Positions 1 through 10,000 of a stretch of DNA of 54,990 nt are shown here, in pieces (the first letter of the stretch is position 1; each line of letters opens with the position of its first letter). Below the pieces are notes generated by a model, which saw only the letters and a program-made list of their open reading frames with translations, ran no database searches and was not told where the DNA came from. The position numbers and the translations under genes are program-made. This stretch comes from a virus, in the IMG/VR virus record IMGVR_UViG_3300048813_000106, positions 1 to 54,990 of that record; one strand, 5' to 3'.

Positions 1-1
1 A

Positions 2-175
2 CAAGCCCTCGGAGGCGGCCCTATCGCGCTCATCATCTCCGGTGCCATAGCGCTCTACGTGAGCTGGCGTTGGAAGCAGGTGAAGGCCGAGGAGCACCGG
101 CGTCAGGTGGTTGCTGACGAGCAGCTAAGGCTCGACGTGCTGCACCGCCGCGAACGGGAAGGACGGACCCCATGA
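2..175 (+). CDS. C-terminal part of a small membrane protein (5' cut by window edge)
   Basis: The reading frame is open from the first bases and stops at the TGA in 173-175. The visible 57 residues begin with a hydrophobic helix (PIALIISGAIALYVSW, about residues 7-22), followed by a strongly charged Lys/Arg/Glu tail. A single membrane span with a charged cytoplasmic tail fits a holin-like or other small phage membrane protein, but no family is recognisable. The stop overlaps the next start as ATGA, so the two are translationally coupled. The true N-terminus lies outside the window. Confidence 0.6.
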   Translation, partial: QALGGGPIALIISGAIALYVSWRWKQVKAEEHRRQVVADEQLRLDVLHRREREGRTP

Positions 176-393
176 GCGCCTATCTAATCAGGCTCGGACC
201 GCCAGCGAAGGGCGACGTGATCCACACCAGCGACTGCCGCTTCGCCGAGCGCTCCAATGCTCTGCGATGGGTATGGGCAGACCGTCAGGGCTTCAAGAAC
301 ATCGACTGGGACACGCTCGCAGGACGCGGCATACGTCCTTGCCGTCTCTGTGTCCCCGAGCTACTACGGGAGGGTCCCGATGCCCCAGCTTGA
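172..393 (+). CDS. Small Cys-containing protein, 73 aa
   Basis: Not recognised as a named family. It has a Cys at residue 22 (SDCRF) and a C-terminal CRLC pair, a spacing that could bind one zinc ion. The start overlaps the upstream stop by ATGA. The end runs 14 bases into the next gene. The layout of short coupled genes suggests one small plus-strand operon at this edge of the virion block. Confidence 0.6.
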   Translation: MSAYLIRLGPPAKGDVIHTSDCRFAERSNALRWVWADRQGFKNIDWDTLAGRGIRPCRLCVPELLREGPDAPA

Positions 394-589
394 GCGAGAC
401 GGCCTGACGGTATCCACGGTCGGCGAGTACATCGAGGTCCTAGAAGGCGGCCGTGGCATCGGACTGGACCTCAACGAGGCCCGGTGGCTGATGTCCACGG
501 CTCTCCCAGCCATGATCAACGCCCTCACAGGCACAGAGGAGGTCTCTGACGCCGTTCGGGAGGGGTATCAAGGGGTGAGGGAGGGATGA
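380..589 (+). CDS. Hypothetical protein, 69 aa
   Basis: I chose the ATG at 380 because GGAGGG lies about 5 bases upstream and the start then overlaps the previous gene by only 14 bases. A longer version from 257 would overlap it much more. The protein (MPQLERDGLTVSTVGEY...) is acidic and soluble, with no recognisable motif. It is probably co-translated with the 73-aa gene. Confidence 0.55.
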   Translation: MPQLERDGLTVSTVGEYIEVLEGGRGIGLDLNEARWLMSTALPAMINALTGTEEVSDAVREGYQGVREG

Positions 590-603
590 GGCCTCAGAGG
601 CCG

Positions 604-804
604 CTAACGGCCGTTCTGCGCCGCTTCCTCCCACTCGCGGTCCAAGGCAGCAGCGACAGCCAACACGTCTCTCGGCACATGCTCGCGAGGCTGGCGTCCT
701 TTGCGGCGACGGCGCTTGGTGGGTTTCAGCTTGCCGTCCAGTCGCTTCACGATCCTGGTCGTACCGTCCGCGTAGGTGATCTTGATGGGGGCTACTTTCG
801 GCAT
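604..804 (-). CDS. Small basic protein, 66 aa
   Basis: On the minus strand, opposite to its neighbours. GAGAGGG lies about 8 bases before the ATG at 804. The protein has a beta-like N-terminus (KITYADGTTRIVKRLDGK), then a Lys/Arg-rich patch (KPTKRRRRKGRQ) and an acidic helical end, so nucleic acid binding is possible. The plus-strand reading of this stretch looks like a shadow, with odd composition and no Shine-Dalgarno at its start. Function unknown. Confidence 0.55.
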   Translation of the reverse strand: MPKVAPIKITYADGTTRIVKRLDGKLKPTKRRRRKGRQPREHVPRDVLAVAAALDREWEEAAQNGR

Positions 805-1158
805 GGGCTGACCCTCTCTCTGGCACGTAGAGCGCTGGGGTACTCGTCAGGCGACTGGTCGAACTGGAGGCTTGCTCTCTGTGGCCCGGAACCTCAAGGC
901 TCTCGGTGCCCGCGCCTTCCTTTCGGGGGCGAGGCGGCTAACCGGCTGCGTCGTCGTGACCGTCGCTGTCGTTTGCCTTTCGGCGAGGCGCATTCGGAGT
1001 CGTTCCCTGCGGTGGCCCTCGCCGACCGGGAGTCCGAGTTCGATCGCTTGCCATTGCAGACGGGATCGTCGCGTCCTCTCTCTCGACCGGATATGTCAGG
1101 CGAGCGAGGACATCGTGCGCGGCTCATCGGTCCGCCGCGCTACTCTCCACTTGATTGG
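805..1158. other. 354-base stretch without a convincing gene
   Basis: Lies upstream of a minus-strand gene and a plus-strand lipoprotein gene. One plus-strand frame from a GTG at 880 has GGAGG about 10 bases upstream and a hydrophobic stretch (TGCVVVTVAVVCLS), but it then turns into Arg/Ser-rich sequence typical of a non-coding frame and overlaps the lipoprotein. I do not call it. Other open frames here have unlikely composition. The region probably holds the promoters for its two flanking genes, but I see no good -35/-10 pair. Confidence 0.35.
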
Positions 1159-1173
1159 ATGCACACCGATCAA
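1151..1173 (+). promoter_or_regulatory. Inverted repeat placing the lipoprotein start codon in its loop
   Basis: TTGATTGG at 1151-1158 pairs with CCGATCAA at 1166-1173 (8 positions, one G-T wobble). The 7-base loop is ATGCACA, and the ATG is the best start of the lipoprotein. It could be a translational control hairpin or a protein-binding operator. Confidence 0.4.
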
Positions 1174-1557
1174 GATAGCGCGTCGAGTCGATGGCCCTCA
1201 CGGCTGTCGGCTCGGCGCCTCTTCTTGATCCCTGTGACCTTCATAGCTCTAGCCCTCGCAGGGTGCGGCAGTACAGGTCCGACGCCCGCTCAGCGAGAAG
1301 CCAGCTCCATAGCGCACGAAATCGTGTGTGGAGGGGCGAACAAACTCGGGAAAGAACGCTACTGCGAACACCCCGCGCTGGTCGAAGCCGAAGAACAAGA
1401 ACGCAAACGCCAGGAACCCGCCGTCGTGAAAGCCGAAGAAACCGAAGAAGCCAAGACACTCGCAGCCGAAGAAGGCGAAGAACGACACACCGAAGGTGGT
1501 TTTCCTGTCTGCAAGACGCCCTCGGAAAGCGGCTGCATCGAACCAGGGACCGGCTGA
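1159..1557 (+). CDS. Predicted lipoprotein with charged helical stalk, 132 aa
   Basis: Start taken at the ATG in 1159-1161, as the frame above has no protein-like character. Residues 18-36 form a lipoprotein signal: Arg-Arg, a hydrophobic core and the lipobox LALAGC with acceptor Cys36. The mature part contains two Cys (CGG, YCEH), then an Ala/Glu/Lys-rich stretch (about residues 70-110) likely to be a long helix, then two more Cys (PVCKT, SGCIE). Signal peptidase II would process it and it would be anchored outside the membrane. It sits at the lysis/tail edge and is coupled by ATGA to a tiny membrane peptide. A role in lysis or superinfection exclusion is inference only. Confidence 0.65.
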   Translation: MHTDQDSASSRWPSRLSARRLFLIPVTFIALALAGCGSTGPTPAQREASSIAHEIVCGGANKLGKERYCEHPALVEAEEQERKRQEPAVVKAEETEEAKTLAAEEGEERHTEGGFPVCKTPSESGCIEPGTG

Positions 1558-1643
1558 TGCGCAGCCCGTACGCCCTGGCCTGGATACCCCTCTGCATCGT
1601 GGTCTGGGTCGTGATCGCGCTGCTGCTCGCGCATACTGGCTAG
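1557..1643 (+). CDS. 28-aa single-span membrane peptide
   Basis: ATG at 1557 overlaps the lipoprotein stop (ATGA). The peptide is almost only a membrane helix (YALAWIPLCIVVWVVIALLL) with Arg at residue 2 and a short HTG end. The start position and hydrophobic character make chance unlikely. It is probably made with the lipoprotein and may be its membrane partner. Its TAG stop shares the CTAG at 1640-1643 with the stop of the convergent minus-strand tail gene. Confidence 0.5.
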   Translation: MRSPYALAWIPLCIVVWVVIALLLAHTG

Positions 1644-4018
1644 ACGCGCGTCAGATAAAAGCGCGGCGTCACGGTCACGACCACTTTGGATTCGTACGCC
1701 AGCTGCTCGGAAGCGGTAGTCACTTCCGGCGCGTCGGGAACCATCGAACTCAACTTGAGGAACATTTCCGTTTCCCCCGCAGGCAACTGCATCAACTGCC
1801 CCCCGAGCCCGTTATCGGGGTGCCCATTCTTCCCCGGCTTCGCGACGACCGCCGACAGGTTCGACTGGACCGTCTTGACGGTCGGGCCCACGTTCGCGAT
1901 GAACTTCGGGTAGGCCGCGTTATTGGGCTTGCTAGACGGAGAGCAGGCACGCTGCGAGGAGGGCACCAACAGCAGATAGTCGAGGCCCCACTGTGCCGCT
2001 TCGTGAGCGTACCCTTCGACATAGAGCTTCCAGATACGCGGAGCCAGCGGATTGACCAGCAAGTGCAGGGTCCCTAGCCGGGTGATGCGGAACTGTTCCT
2101 CTTCCTCGGGGAGCTGGACGCTACGCCCAGCGGACCCCCACTCGTCGGTATAGCGTGGAGCGCCGTACCCTACCCCGTCCTGGGGCTGGGCGGAAAGGAC
2201 AAGCATCGGGGGGTGCGGGAAGCCCTCTTCGTCGTTCAAAAGTTCGCTCAACATGACCCTAGCCCACACCTCGACAGCGATTTCCCCAGAGAAGCTGTCG
2301 GGGGTCATCGTCGCGGGGTCCACTTCCCAATAGGCGCTCCCGTTGCGTTCGCTCGCATGTAGCATGCTCCCTCCACGTGCCCCCGTCTGCGTGGTGTAGG
2401 TCCACCCGGACACTGCTACGGCCGTGGAGCTATCCAACAGTCCGAAGGGGGCGGTGGCGAGCCCAGCGGAAGGCTTAGGCGCCCACCCAAGGAGCGCCCA
2501 TATGCCGGGCGAATGTTCGATCCTTACCCGGCCGATCGCCCCAGCCGTGCGGGCTGTGAAGTAAACGTATTCACCCTGCACCGCAACCGCGACAGGTTCT
2601 CCGCTGGCCGCAGCCCAGGAGCCAAGTGGTTCGGCACCACCTAGGGTCGCTCGACCGATACTGGAGCCTCCTGGCGATGCCCAGTAGAGTTGGGAGATGC
2701 TGAGGCCCAAGCCGGCGGCCCCCGAGATACCAGAGAAGGATTCAAGGCCCGTACCGCTCACCGTGAACCGCGACACCACTCCTGTTTCCGCCTCGCTGAA
2801 GTAGACCGACGCCGCGTTTACGGCTATCGCAGCGATCCCGTAGGTCGGACTGGCGGCAAACCAGTGCTGTTCGACGGAGCCTCCTGCGATGGTCGCCCTT
2901 CCGACGTACCCCCCACCACACCAGTACACGTGGGTGCTGCTGACGGCTACCCCAGGAGAGGGCTGCAGTAGGGTGATCCAGGTCTTTTCGATAGTCCCCC
3001 CGGCTAGCGTCGCACGTCCGATGTAAGGGCTTGCGAGATTGGACCAGTACACATGCGTACCGTCCACGGTCACGCCGTAGGGTTCCCCTTCCGCGTGCAG
3101 CCACGTCAGTTCGGGTTTCGTGGGTTCGCTGACTTTGCAGCGCCCGATGTACCCGGTGGATGGCTGCGTGAAGTACACGTGTTCGCTATCGACCGCTAGC
3201 CCACTGGGTTTCGTCGCCCCCGTAATGAAAGCCGCCGTCGGTTCTTCCCCTGTTTCGATACTGACTTCCGCCAACGCGGGGGCATCCCCAGGGATCGCAG
3301 ACAGCGAGATTGTTTCCGGGAGCAACAGGCCCGATTTCACATACACGACCCCAGGCAGTCCCTGCGCGAGGGGACCTACCGGGATTTCCAGTGCGATCAT
3401 GAACAGGTTCGCGCCTTCCAGCGTCGCGTTTTCAAAGTTAGGTTCCCAGTGCCCGGCACCCCTGATTTCATACAACGTAGGGTTCGTCACTTCCCCAGGC
3501 TGCCAAAGGAGTAGAAGCTGAGTAGGGTTAGATTCGAGCTGCGCCAGGAGCGTCTCTACCTTTTCGATGGCTTCCTGGGCCGTGGTCCCCGCGACAGCGA
3601 CTTCCCAGTTCACGCTCCCGTTTTCGCTCACAGCCCCAACCTCGCGTGCGCCACCCCAACGCCGCTGATCCTGCGCCAATACCCGCGTCGTGACAGGGGC
3701 GACAACCTTGAAGCTGCCGCTCTTTATGAAGAAGTGCGCCGCATCGTTCAGGTTCAGCAGAGTTTCGTACGGTGCCGTAACGGACACGTTGATGCTGAAC
3801 GTGTTCACGACCCCCGTCACACCAGTCAGTTCCGTCGTACCGTTGATCCCGGTATAGCTAAATGCCTGGCTTGTGACGAGGTACGCTTCCCCGGCGGGAG
3901 GGAACCCAGCAGTCGATCCCACCTTGATGACGGTGGTGCCCGCTTTCACGTGTTCCGTAGTGAGCGTTTTGGCTCCTGCGGTCGCCTGCACGATCTGTAG
4001 CTTTTCCTTGAAGGCCAT
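1640..4018 (-). CDS. Minor tail protein with inserted six-bladed beta-propeller, 792 aa
   Basis: Last gene of the virion operon, directly below the tape measure gene (1 base apart). ATG at 4018 has GGGAG about 6 bases upstream. The first 65 residues carry the G-T-T-x-I-x-V and S-x-x-GFPPAG pattern seen in phage tail tip and fibre proteins. Residues about 265-505 hold six repeats with a V-x-V-x-x-x-x-V-Y-W/F core and a trailing IGRATLAGG-type strand, i.e. YWTD/NHL-like propeller blades. The C-terminal third (LNDEEGFPHPPMLVLSAQ onwards) resumes a tail-protein type beta fold. Position suggests distal tail or tail tip. The propeller may bind host surface glycan or protein. The exact tail-protein family is not certain. 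Confidence 0.75.
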   Translation of the reverse strand: MAFKEKLQIVQATAGAKTLTTEHVKAGTTVIKVGSTAGFPPAGEAYLVTSQAFSYTGINGTTELTGVTGVVNTFSINVSVTAPYETLLNLNDAAHFFIKSGSFKVVAPVTTRVLAQDQRRWGGAREVGAVSENGSVNWEVAVAGTTAQEAIEKVETLLAQLESNPTQLLLLWQPGEVTNPTLYEIRGAGHWEPNFENATLEGANLFMIALEIPVGPLAQGLPGVVYVKSGLLLPETISLSAIPGDAPALAEVSIETGEEPTAAFITGATKPSGLAVDSEHVYFTQPSTGYIGRCKVSEPTKPELTWLHAEGEPYGVTVDGTHVYWSNLASPYIGRATLAGGTIEKTWITLLQPSPGVAVSSTHVYWCGGGYVGRATIAGGSVEQHWFAASPTYGIAAIAVNAASVYFSEAETGVVSRFTVSGTGLESFSGISGAAGLGLSISQLYWASPGGSSIGRATLGGAEPLGSWAAASGEPVAVAVQGEYVYFTARTAGAIGRVRIEHSPGIWALLGWAPKPSAGLATAPFGLLDSSTAVAVSGWTYTTQTGARGGSMLHASERNGSAYWEVDPATMTPDSFSGEIAVEVWARVMLSELLNDEEGFPHPPMLVLSAQPQDGVGYGAPRYTDEWGSAGRSVQLPEEEEQFRITRLGTLHLLVNPLAPRIWKLYVEGYAHEAAQWGLDYLLLVPSSQRACSPSSKPNNAAYPKFIANVGPTVKTVQSNLSAVVAKPGKNGHPDNGLGGQLMQLPAGETEMFLKLSSMVPDAPEVTTASEQLAYESKVVVTVTPRFYLTRV

Positions 4019-4019
4019 G

Positions 4020-7000
4020 TCACACTCCCGGCGCTAGACGCTTACTTAGGCGAGACCCCTGATAGCGCATCCCGCGCACACTAGCCTTCCCGATCTCGGT
4101 GAGCACCGCCGGATCGGAAGGGTGCATCATGTGGTTGTGCTGCTCGAAGTGAACCGGAGGACCGTTGCCCCATTCGCGTTGCTCGGGAGTGAGGATTTCC
4201 TCTTGGCCGTGAACCAACGCTAGGCTTGGTGCGCCCCTCGCCCCAGGGACCACGCCACCGACATCGAAACTCGGAATCCAACTGGCGGGTATCAGCATGC
4301 CGCGTGCCCCGGCTGCAGCATAGGCGTTGAGGCCGCCCCGGCCGATGTCGCCCGGACCAGAGAACACGCTAAAAGACTGTTCCAGCACCTTTTCGTTGGC
4401 CGTCTTGATTTTGAGCTGTTCTTGCGCCTGCACGAGTTCGCGTTCCTTCAGTTCGAGCGGGGATTCCCCCGTGCCGCCGCCTTTGGCTTCCGCGAGCTTC
4501 AATTCCAACGCGGGGCCGCCGATAGCGGTCAGTTCCGCCCCGAGCTTCTGCAGCGTCAGCTGGGCGGTCAACATCGACCCGCCGTGTTCGGTGAGCCCCC
4601 CCAGGGTGTGCTGATCCCCTTTGACGGTTTCCGTGGCGGCATGGAGTTCGGAGACCTGTGTGTCGAGAGTCCCGATCTTCCCCGCGTCCCCGATGGAGGT
4701 CGCGTTCCCCCCGAGCTGGACGTTTTCTGCTTCGAGGGACTTGATCTGCTGGGCGGTGGAGTTGATTTCGCTGCCCAGCTTTTTGGCTTCCGCATGATCC
4801 GCTGCTGTCGCCTTCTTGCCCTTCGGGACTTTCGCCAGTTTCACTTCCAACGCGTGCCGGTGTTCGTGGAGGCGTTTGATCTTGTTGAGGTTCGCCTGGA
4901 TTTTCGCCTTCAGTTCGAGGATCGCCTTCGCGCGTTCCTTGCTGCCTTCCTCTGCCGCCTGCAGCACTGTGCTCGATAGTCCCCATGCGGTGTTCAAATC
5001 CCCTAGCAGACTGTTCTCGGTCCCGATGAGCCCTTCGAGCTGGTGCTGGCGTAGTTCGACGTTCCCCCACAAGATTTCAGGGTTCCCACCCGACGATGAG
5101 GACGACGTGTTCGCGAGGTTCGCCGTCGGACCCGTGTACGCCGAGTAGTAGCCGCCCCCCGATTCGCTCGGGGTGTAGATGAATTCCCCGCCGTGGGGTG
5201 CCGCCTGGAGCGCTAGTTCCGCCGCGTTACTCGACAGTTCGTACTGTTCGGTGAGGTCTGCCACAGCACCCGTTTCGCCCAAGAGGCCGTTCAGCTGGTC
5301 GTAGAAGCCCTGCCCCCACCATGTGGTCGCGAGCGGCTTGATTTTCTGGAACGGGTGAACCTTCCATGCGTCCACGGGATGAGGGAGCGGTTTCGCCTTC
5401 TTGGACTTGACCTTCCCAGCAGTGTCGAACACGTTGTGGGTTCCACCCGCGAAGCTCAGCAGGCCACCCGAGGCGAACCCGAGCAGGCCCCCGAGGCCGT
5501 AGAAGCCACGGCTCGTCTCGCTTGCCCACGCAGCCGTGGGGTTGCGGTACGTGGCCTTGATGTACTTCGCCATAGCGATGATCTGTTCGACGCCGCTCGA
5601 CCCAGGCCCACCGCCGTAGGCCGCCCAGTTCATACTCTCCAGTTGCCCGAGGCCGAACGCGGTGCTGGACGGGTTTTTGATGCTGACGACACCACCGGAC
5701 TCGCGGGCCACCACTTTTTCCCAGTCCGCGAGGCTCCAGCCTTCCTCTTTGGCGATGCCTCGCATGACCTGCACCCAGTCACCGGAGAACGACGCGCCGC
5801 CAAGAGAGCCACCACCCATGCCCGCGGAGTGCAGGCCAGCGATCTTGGCCTTCCCGGCCTTACGTACGTCTGAGAGCCCCGCCTGCACCACATCGGGGAT
5901 CAGGCCCCCAGAAGCCATGTAGTTCGGGGTGGTCACCGCGCCAAACAAGCCGGGAAGCCCGCCGTAGCCCATGTGTTCCAGGGCGGCGTTCACGATCGGC
6001 TGCTGGTGACGGTTGAACACAGCTACCTGCTCGCCAGCGCCGACCGCTATCGGCAGGCCCCCGACGTTCAAGCCAACCGTGTCGTGGCCAGCATCGCCTG
6101 GCTGCCCGATCTGCAGCAGTCCGCCCTGAGCCTTCCCGAACGGGGTGGGTTCGTTGCGGAGGTTGGTGCCTTTGCCTTCGACCGGCGCACCCGGCTTTGT
6201 CTGGCCGCCGAACCCTGCCCGGATTTCTGAGCCGCCGAGCTGCTTGATCTCCGAATTCAGTTCCTTGTTGATGCTCGCGATTTCCCTAGCGTTGAGTTCG
6301 CTAGCGGCCTTCCATTCTGTCTCAAACGCGGGGACTAGGCCACTGATGAGTTCGCGGGCCTTTTCACCCATTGGCCCCTTGTTGTTAGCGAAGATCGTCT
6401 GCAGGAATTTCAGGGCGTTCTCGGTGCCCGTCTCGGTATGTTTGAAGCTCACGCCAAATGCCTGTTCGATTTCGGTGAGGCCCGTCGTCACTGTCGCCTT
6501 GGCGTGCTCGAGATCGTAGGCTTTCGCTAGCGCGGCAGAGGTCGCTGACCCGTGCGCTTCGAGGTAGGCGGTCAGCCCTGAGAATTTCTGCTCCAGGGCA
6601 GTGATAAACCCGGCGACCGCGCCCTTCGGCAGGCGCCCTTCGGATTCGAGCTTCGCGGCATAGGCGAGCATCGTCTTCGCTGCCTCGCCCTGCGCTTGCT
6701 GAGGCAGCTTCGCGAGTTCATGTTCGACCGAGGTGAGGAACCCGAGGCGGCTCGGGAACCGGACGTGCTGGAACGCTTCGACGTATTCCCTGCCCGCTTC
6801 TTCACCGGCCTTGCGGTAGTCGCGGGCCTGCCCCGCCAGGTTCGCCCTCACGCCAACGAGACTCTCGCTGCCACGCCCGGTCACGATGCCACGCACGGTG
6901 GACTGTCCCGCTTCGTGGGCCGCTTCCAGCGCGTGCGTGATCGCGGCTTCGTGCGGTTTGCTGCCGAGCAGACCCTTACTCAGCGCGTTGACGGCGCTCG

Positions 7001-10000
7001 CGGTCTTCTCCGCTTCCTTCTTGAACGCGGGCTCACCCGAGGAGAACAGGTCACCGATGCCCTTGATGAGATAGGGGGCCGCGAACCCAAACGCCGCACC
7101 GATCGCGGTCCCCACGACAGGGGCAATCGTCGTGCCGATCAGGGCACCCGCCGCAGGCCCGAGGACGAAGCCCACGCCCGCACCCGCACCGCCTGCTTGC
7201 AGGCCGCTCGCGAGTGTGCCTTTCGCGCCAGTTGCGCTTGCTAGGAGGCTGCCACCGATGAGGCCACCAGCACCGTAGATTCCTGCTTTCAGCAGGTTGC
7301 TCTTGCTGAGAAGAGCAGCGAGGCCACCTCCCTCGGCGGTCAAGCCGCCAGCGGCGAGCATATCGGAGCCCTCCTGCGCCGCCATAGCCCTCTCGTATGC
7401 GCTGGCACCCGCTATGCCTGTCGTTCCCGCGAGTCCGCCCTGTGCCGCTGCATCCAGGCCACCTGCCGCCGCGTTCTTGTCCTCCTCCGCAGTCAGCAGC
7501 CCCGTCTCGACACCCGCTGCCTTCAGGAGCGGGACGAGTACTTTGAGCTTCGCCGTGATCAACGTCAAGCCGATCAACCAGGTCCCGAGCGCACCAGCTT
7601 TCTCGATCGCCGTCACGACTTTCGTGAACGCTTCCGCGATATCGGTGACAGCGTGCACCAGCGGCGGGGAGATCGTTGTGTAGATGTGCGAGAAGCTGGC
7701 GATCAGCGGCACCAGCGCGTCGAGCAGCGCGATGGCCTCTTCCTTGTGGACCGTGAAGATGTTTTTGATCGCGGCGCTACCGGCAGTCGAGTTCTCGTAT
7801 TCGTGAACTTTGTCCAGCATGTGCGTGAGCGCTTCGATGATCCCCTCGCCTGTGTGCGCATCCTTATCGAACAAGTCGAACAGGTCAGCCGCGAGGATCT
7901 TCACGAACGCGCCCCACACATGAAAGTCGGCGATGAGGCGGTTCATCTCGCCCTCCCACACCGAGAACTCGCTCGGGGTGTTCCACTTCGTGAAGAACTT
8001 GTCGAGGTCTCTGAGGAACCCTCCTGTCAACGGAGCGGTGTAGGCGACGGTCTTCGCGAAGAACTCAAAGCCCTGCGTGAGCGCTGCCATCGCGGTCGGG
8101 ATCTCGTTCTTGAACTCGCTCTCAAGCTGAAGGAAGATCCCCATACCTTCGGGACCCTTCAACCAAGCCAGGAGCGGCTTGATCGTGCTGTTGATGACCG
8201 AGAAGTTTTCCGTAGCAGCCCGCGCCACCAGCGGGATATACGCCTTGTCGAGTTCCAGGAGCTGCATCCCGATCTTCGACGCCTGCACCCGCGCCTGAGA
8301 GGTCTGCTTGTCCCAGTATTCGTTAAGGGACATCGCGGCCTTTGCGACCCCAGCCTCAGCCTTCACCCCAGCCGTGTTCCCCAATTCCGAGAACACATTG
8401 TTCAGTTCCTTCGTCGCTTCCTTCGCCTGTTCAGAGTCCTTGCCATACACCCGTACGGCCTTGTTGACCGCTTCATACGCCGTGTAGAGCTGCTTGGTGT
8501 CCGCGATCGTGGAGGACGCCACGACAGCATCGGAGCCCATGCCGACCCCGAGCTTCCCGGCCGCGCCAGCACCGAGCAGCGCACCACCCCCCAAAGCAGC
8601 GACACCCGAGCCGACGATCCCGCCTGCCGTGAGGATGATGTGCTCCGGCCCGAACCCAGCGAACGACCCGAGGGAGCCGATACCCGCACCGATGCCTGCC
8701 GCACCGACAGCGGCACGCCCCAGGATGCCGCCACCGACATAGCCGCCCCCGCCGCCACCTCCCCCTCCGTGGCCCCACAAGAGCGCCGTAAGCCACGGAG
8801 GGACCCCGCCCCCACCTCCACTACCCCCAGCGGCTCCCGTGGCAGCAGCGGCCTTCTCAGGCTCGTATAGCGCCGCCTGCGCTGCTGCCATGTCCGGGCC
8901 GAGAGCACTCAGGCCCGACCGAGGCCCCAACCCAGGGATACCGACCGCTCCAGCACCGTAAGGATGGCCCAGGAACGCCGCGAGCGCATCCGCCTCCGCT
9001 TTCGCATCTTCGGCCTTCTGCGCGGCCAGCAACGCCGCCTCAGTCGTCAGCCCATAGTTCCCTGTGCCGGGTTCTCCGCCGGGAGCGTAAAGACGCCCAG
9101 GACCACCAGCCACCCGAGAGGCGACCGTGTATCCGAGCGCTTCGTAGGCCGCACGGTAGGCGGAGCCGCCTTTGGCTACCTGCCCCGGCGCCAGATTCGC
9201 GGGGAGGGCTTTAGCCGCCTCCACAGCCAAAGCATCAGCGACAGCAGAGCCTGTCGCGTCCGCGACTTTCTGGTCCTCCTCAGTGATCCCAGCGATAGTC
9301 GTCGCCTTGCCCGCAGACGGCCGCTGAGCAGCCTCCAGGGCCGTAAGAGCCCGCGCCAACGAGCCTTCCATCACCTGCTGACGCTGAGCGTCCAAGCCGA
9401 TCAGCGCAGGGACAGCGCCCTTCTGGCGTTGCTGCTCCGCAAGCGGGGTCTCCCCCACAACCGTCCGGGTGTTGTTCCGTTCCGTACTGACCGACAGGGA
9501 CTCCGGGCCACCGCTCTGAGCATCCTCGCCGATAGCAGCAGCGAGAGACCCCAGCGGCGTACGGTCCGCAGCCGCGATAACGACCGTGCCCGGGTTCGTC
9601 GCGGAGAACGGGTGAGGCGTAGGACCCCGCACACCCCAAATCGCGGTATCAGAGGAGGTAGCTGCTACGTCACGGAGCGCCCCGTGACCCCCGATACCAC
9701 CCAGGATCGACCTAGCCAACGCCGAGCGGCCCGCAGCAGCCTCCTCCGCATCAGCAGCGGCTTTCGCAGCAGCGGCCTGGACTGCGTATGCCGCGACTAC
9801 CCGTCCCGACGCGGCGACCTGAATGTCCGCAGCGTCATCCGCCGTGACCGCCATCCCCACATACGCCGCGTCCGTCTCCTCGATGGAGCGACGGACACTC
9901 GCTAGGGCCGTATCCTGAGCCGCGCTCCACCACCCGATAGCGCCCGCGTGACTGTCGAGCCCTGCACCGAGGAGGCCACCCTCAACTCCTACGTGCAGGG

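Noticed and set aside
1050-1100. tRNA-like GAGTTCGATC near 1040
   Set aside because: The bases on both sides do not form a T stem and no acceptor stem could be found.
880-1228. Plus-strand frame from GTG 880 with membrane-like stretch
   Set aside because: A ribosome site is present, but two thirds of the frame is Arg/Ser-rich and it overlaps the lipoprotein start. Not strong enough to call.
586-1557. Long plus-strand frame of 323 codons covering the lipoprotein gene
   Set aside because: Only the part from 1159 on is protein-like. The rest has shadow composition, no ribosome site, and lies opposite a better minus-strand gene.
7653-8870. 405-codon plus-strand frame
   Set aside because: Lies antisense to the tape measure gene. 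The sequence is Arg/Asp/His-rich without domain order, typical for the antisense of a high-GC gene.
8964-9905. 313-codon plus-strand frame
   Set aside because: Antisense to the tape measure gene, Arg/Ser-rich, no ribosome site.
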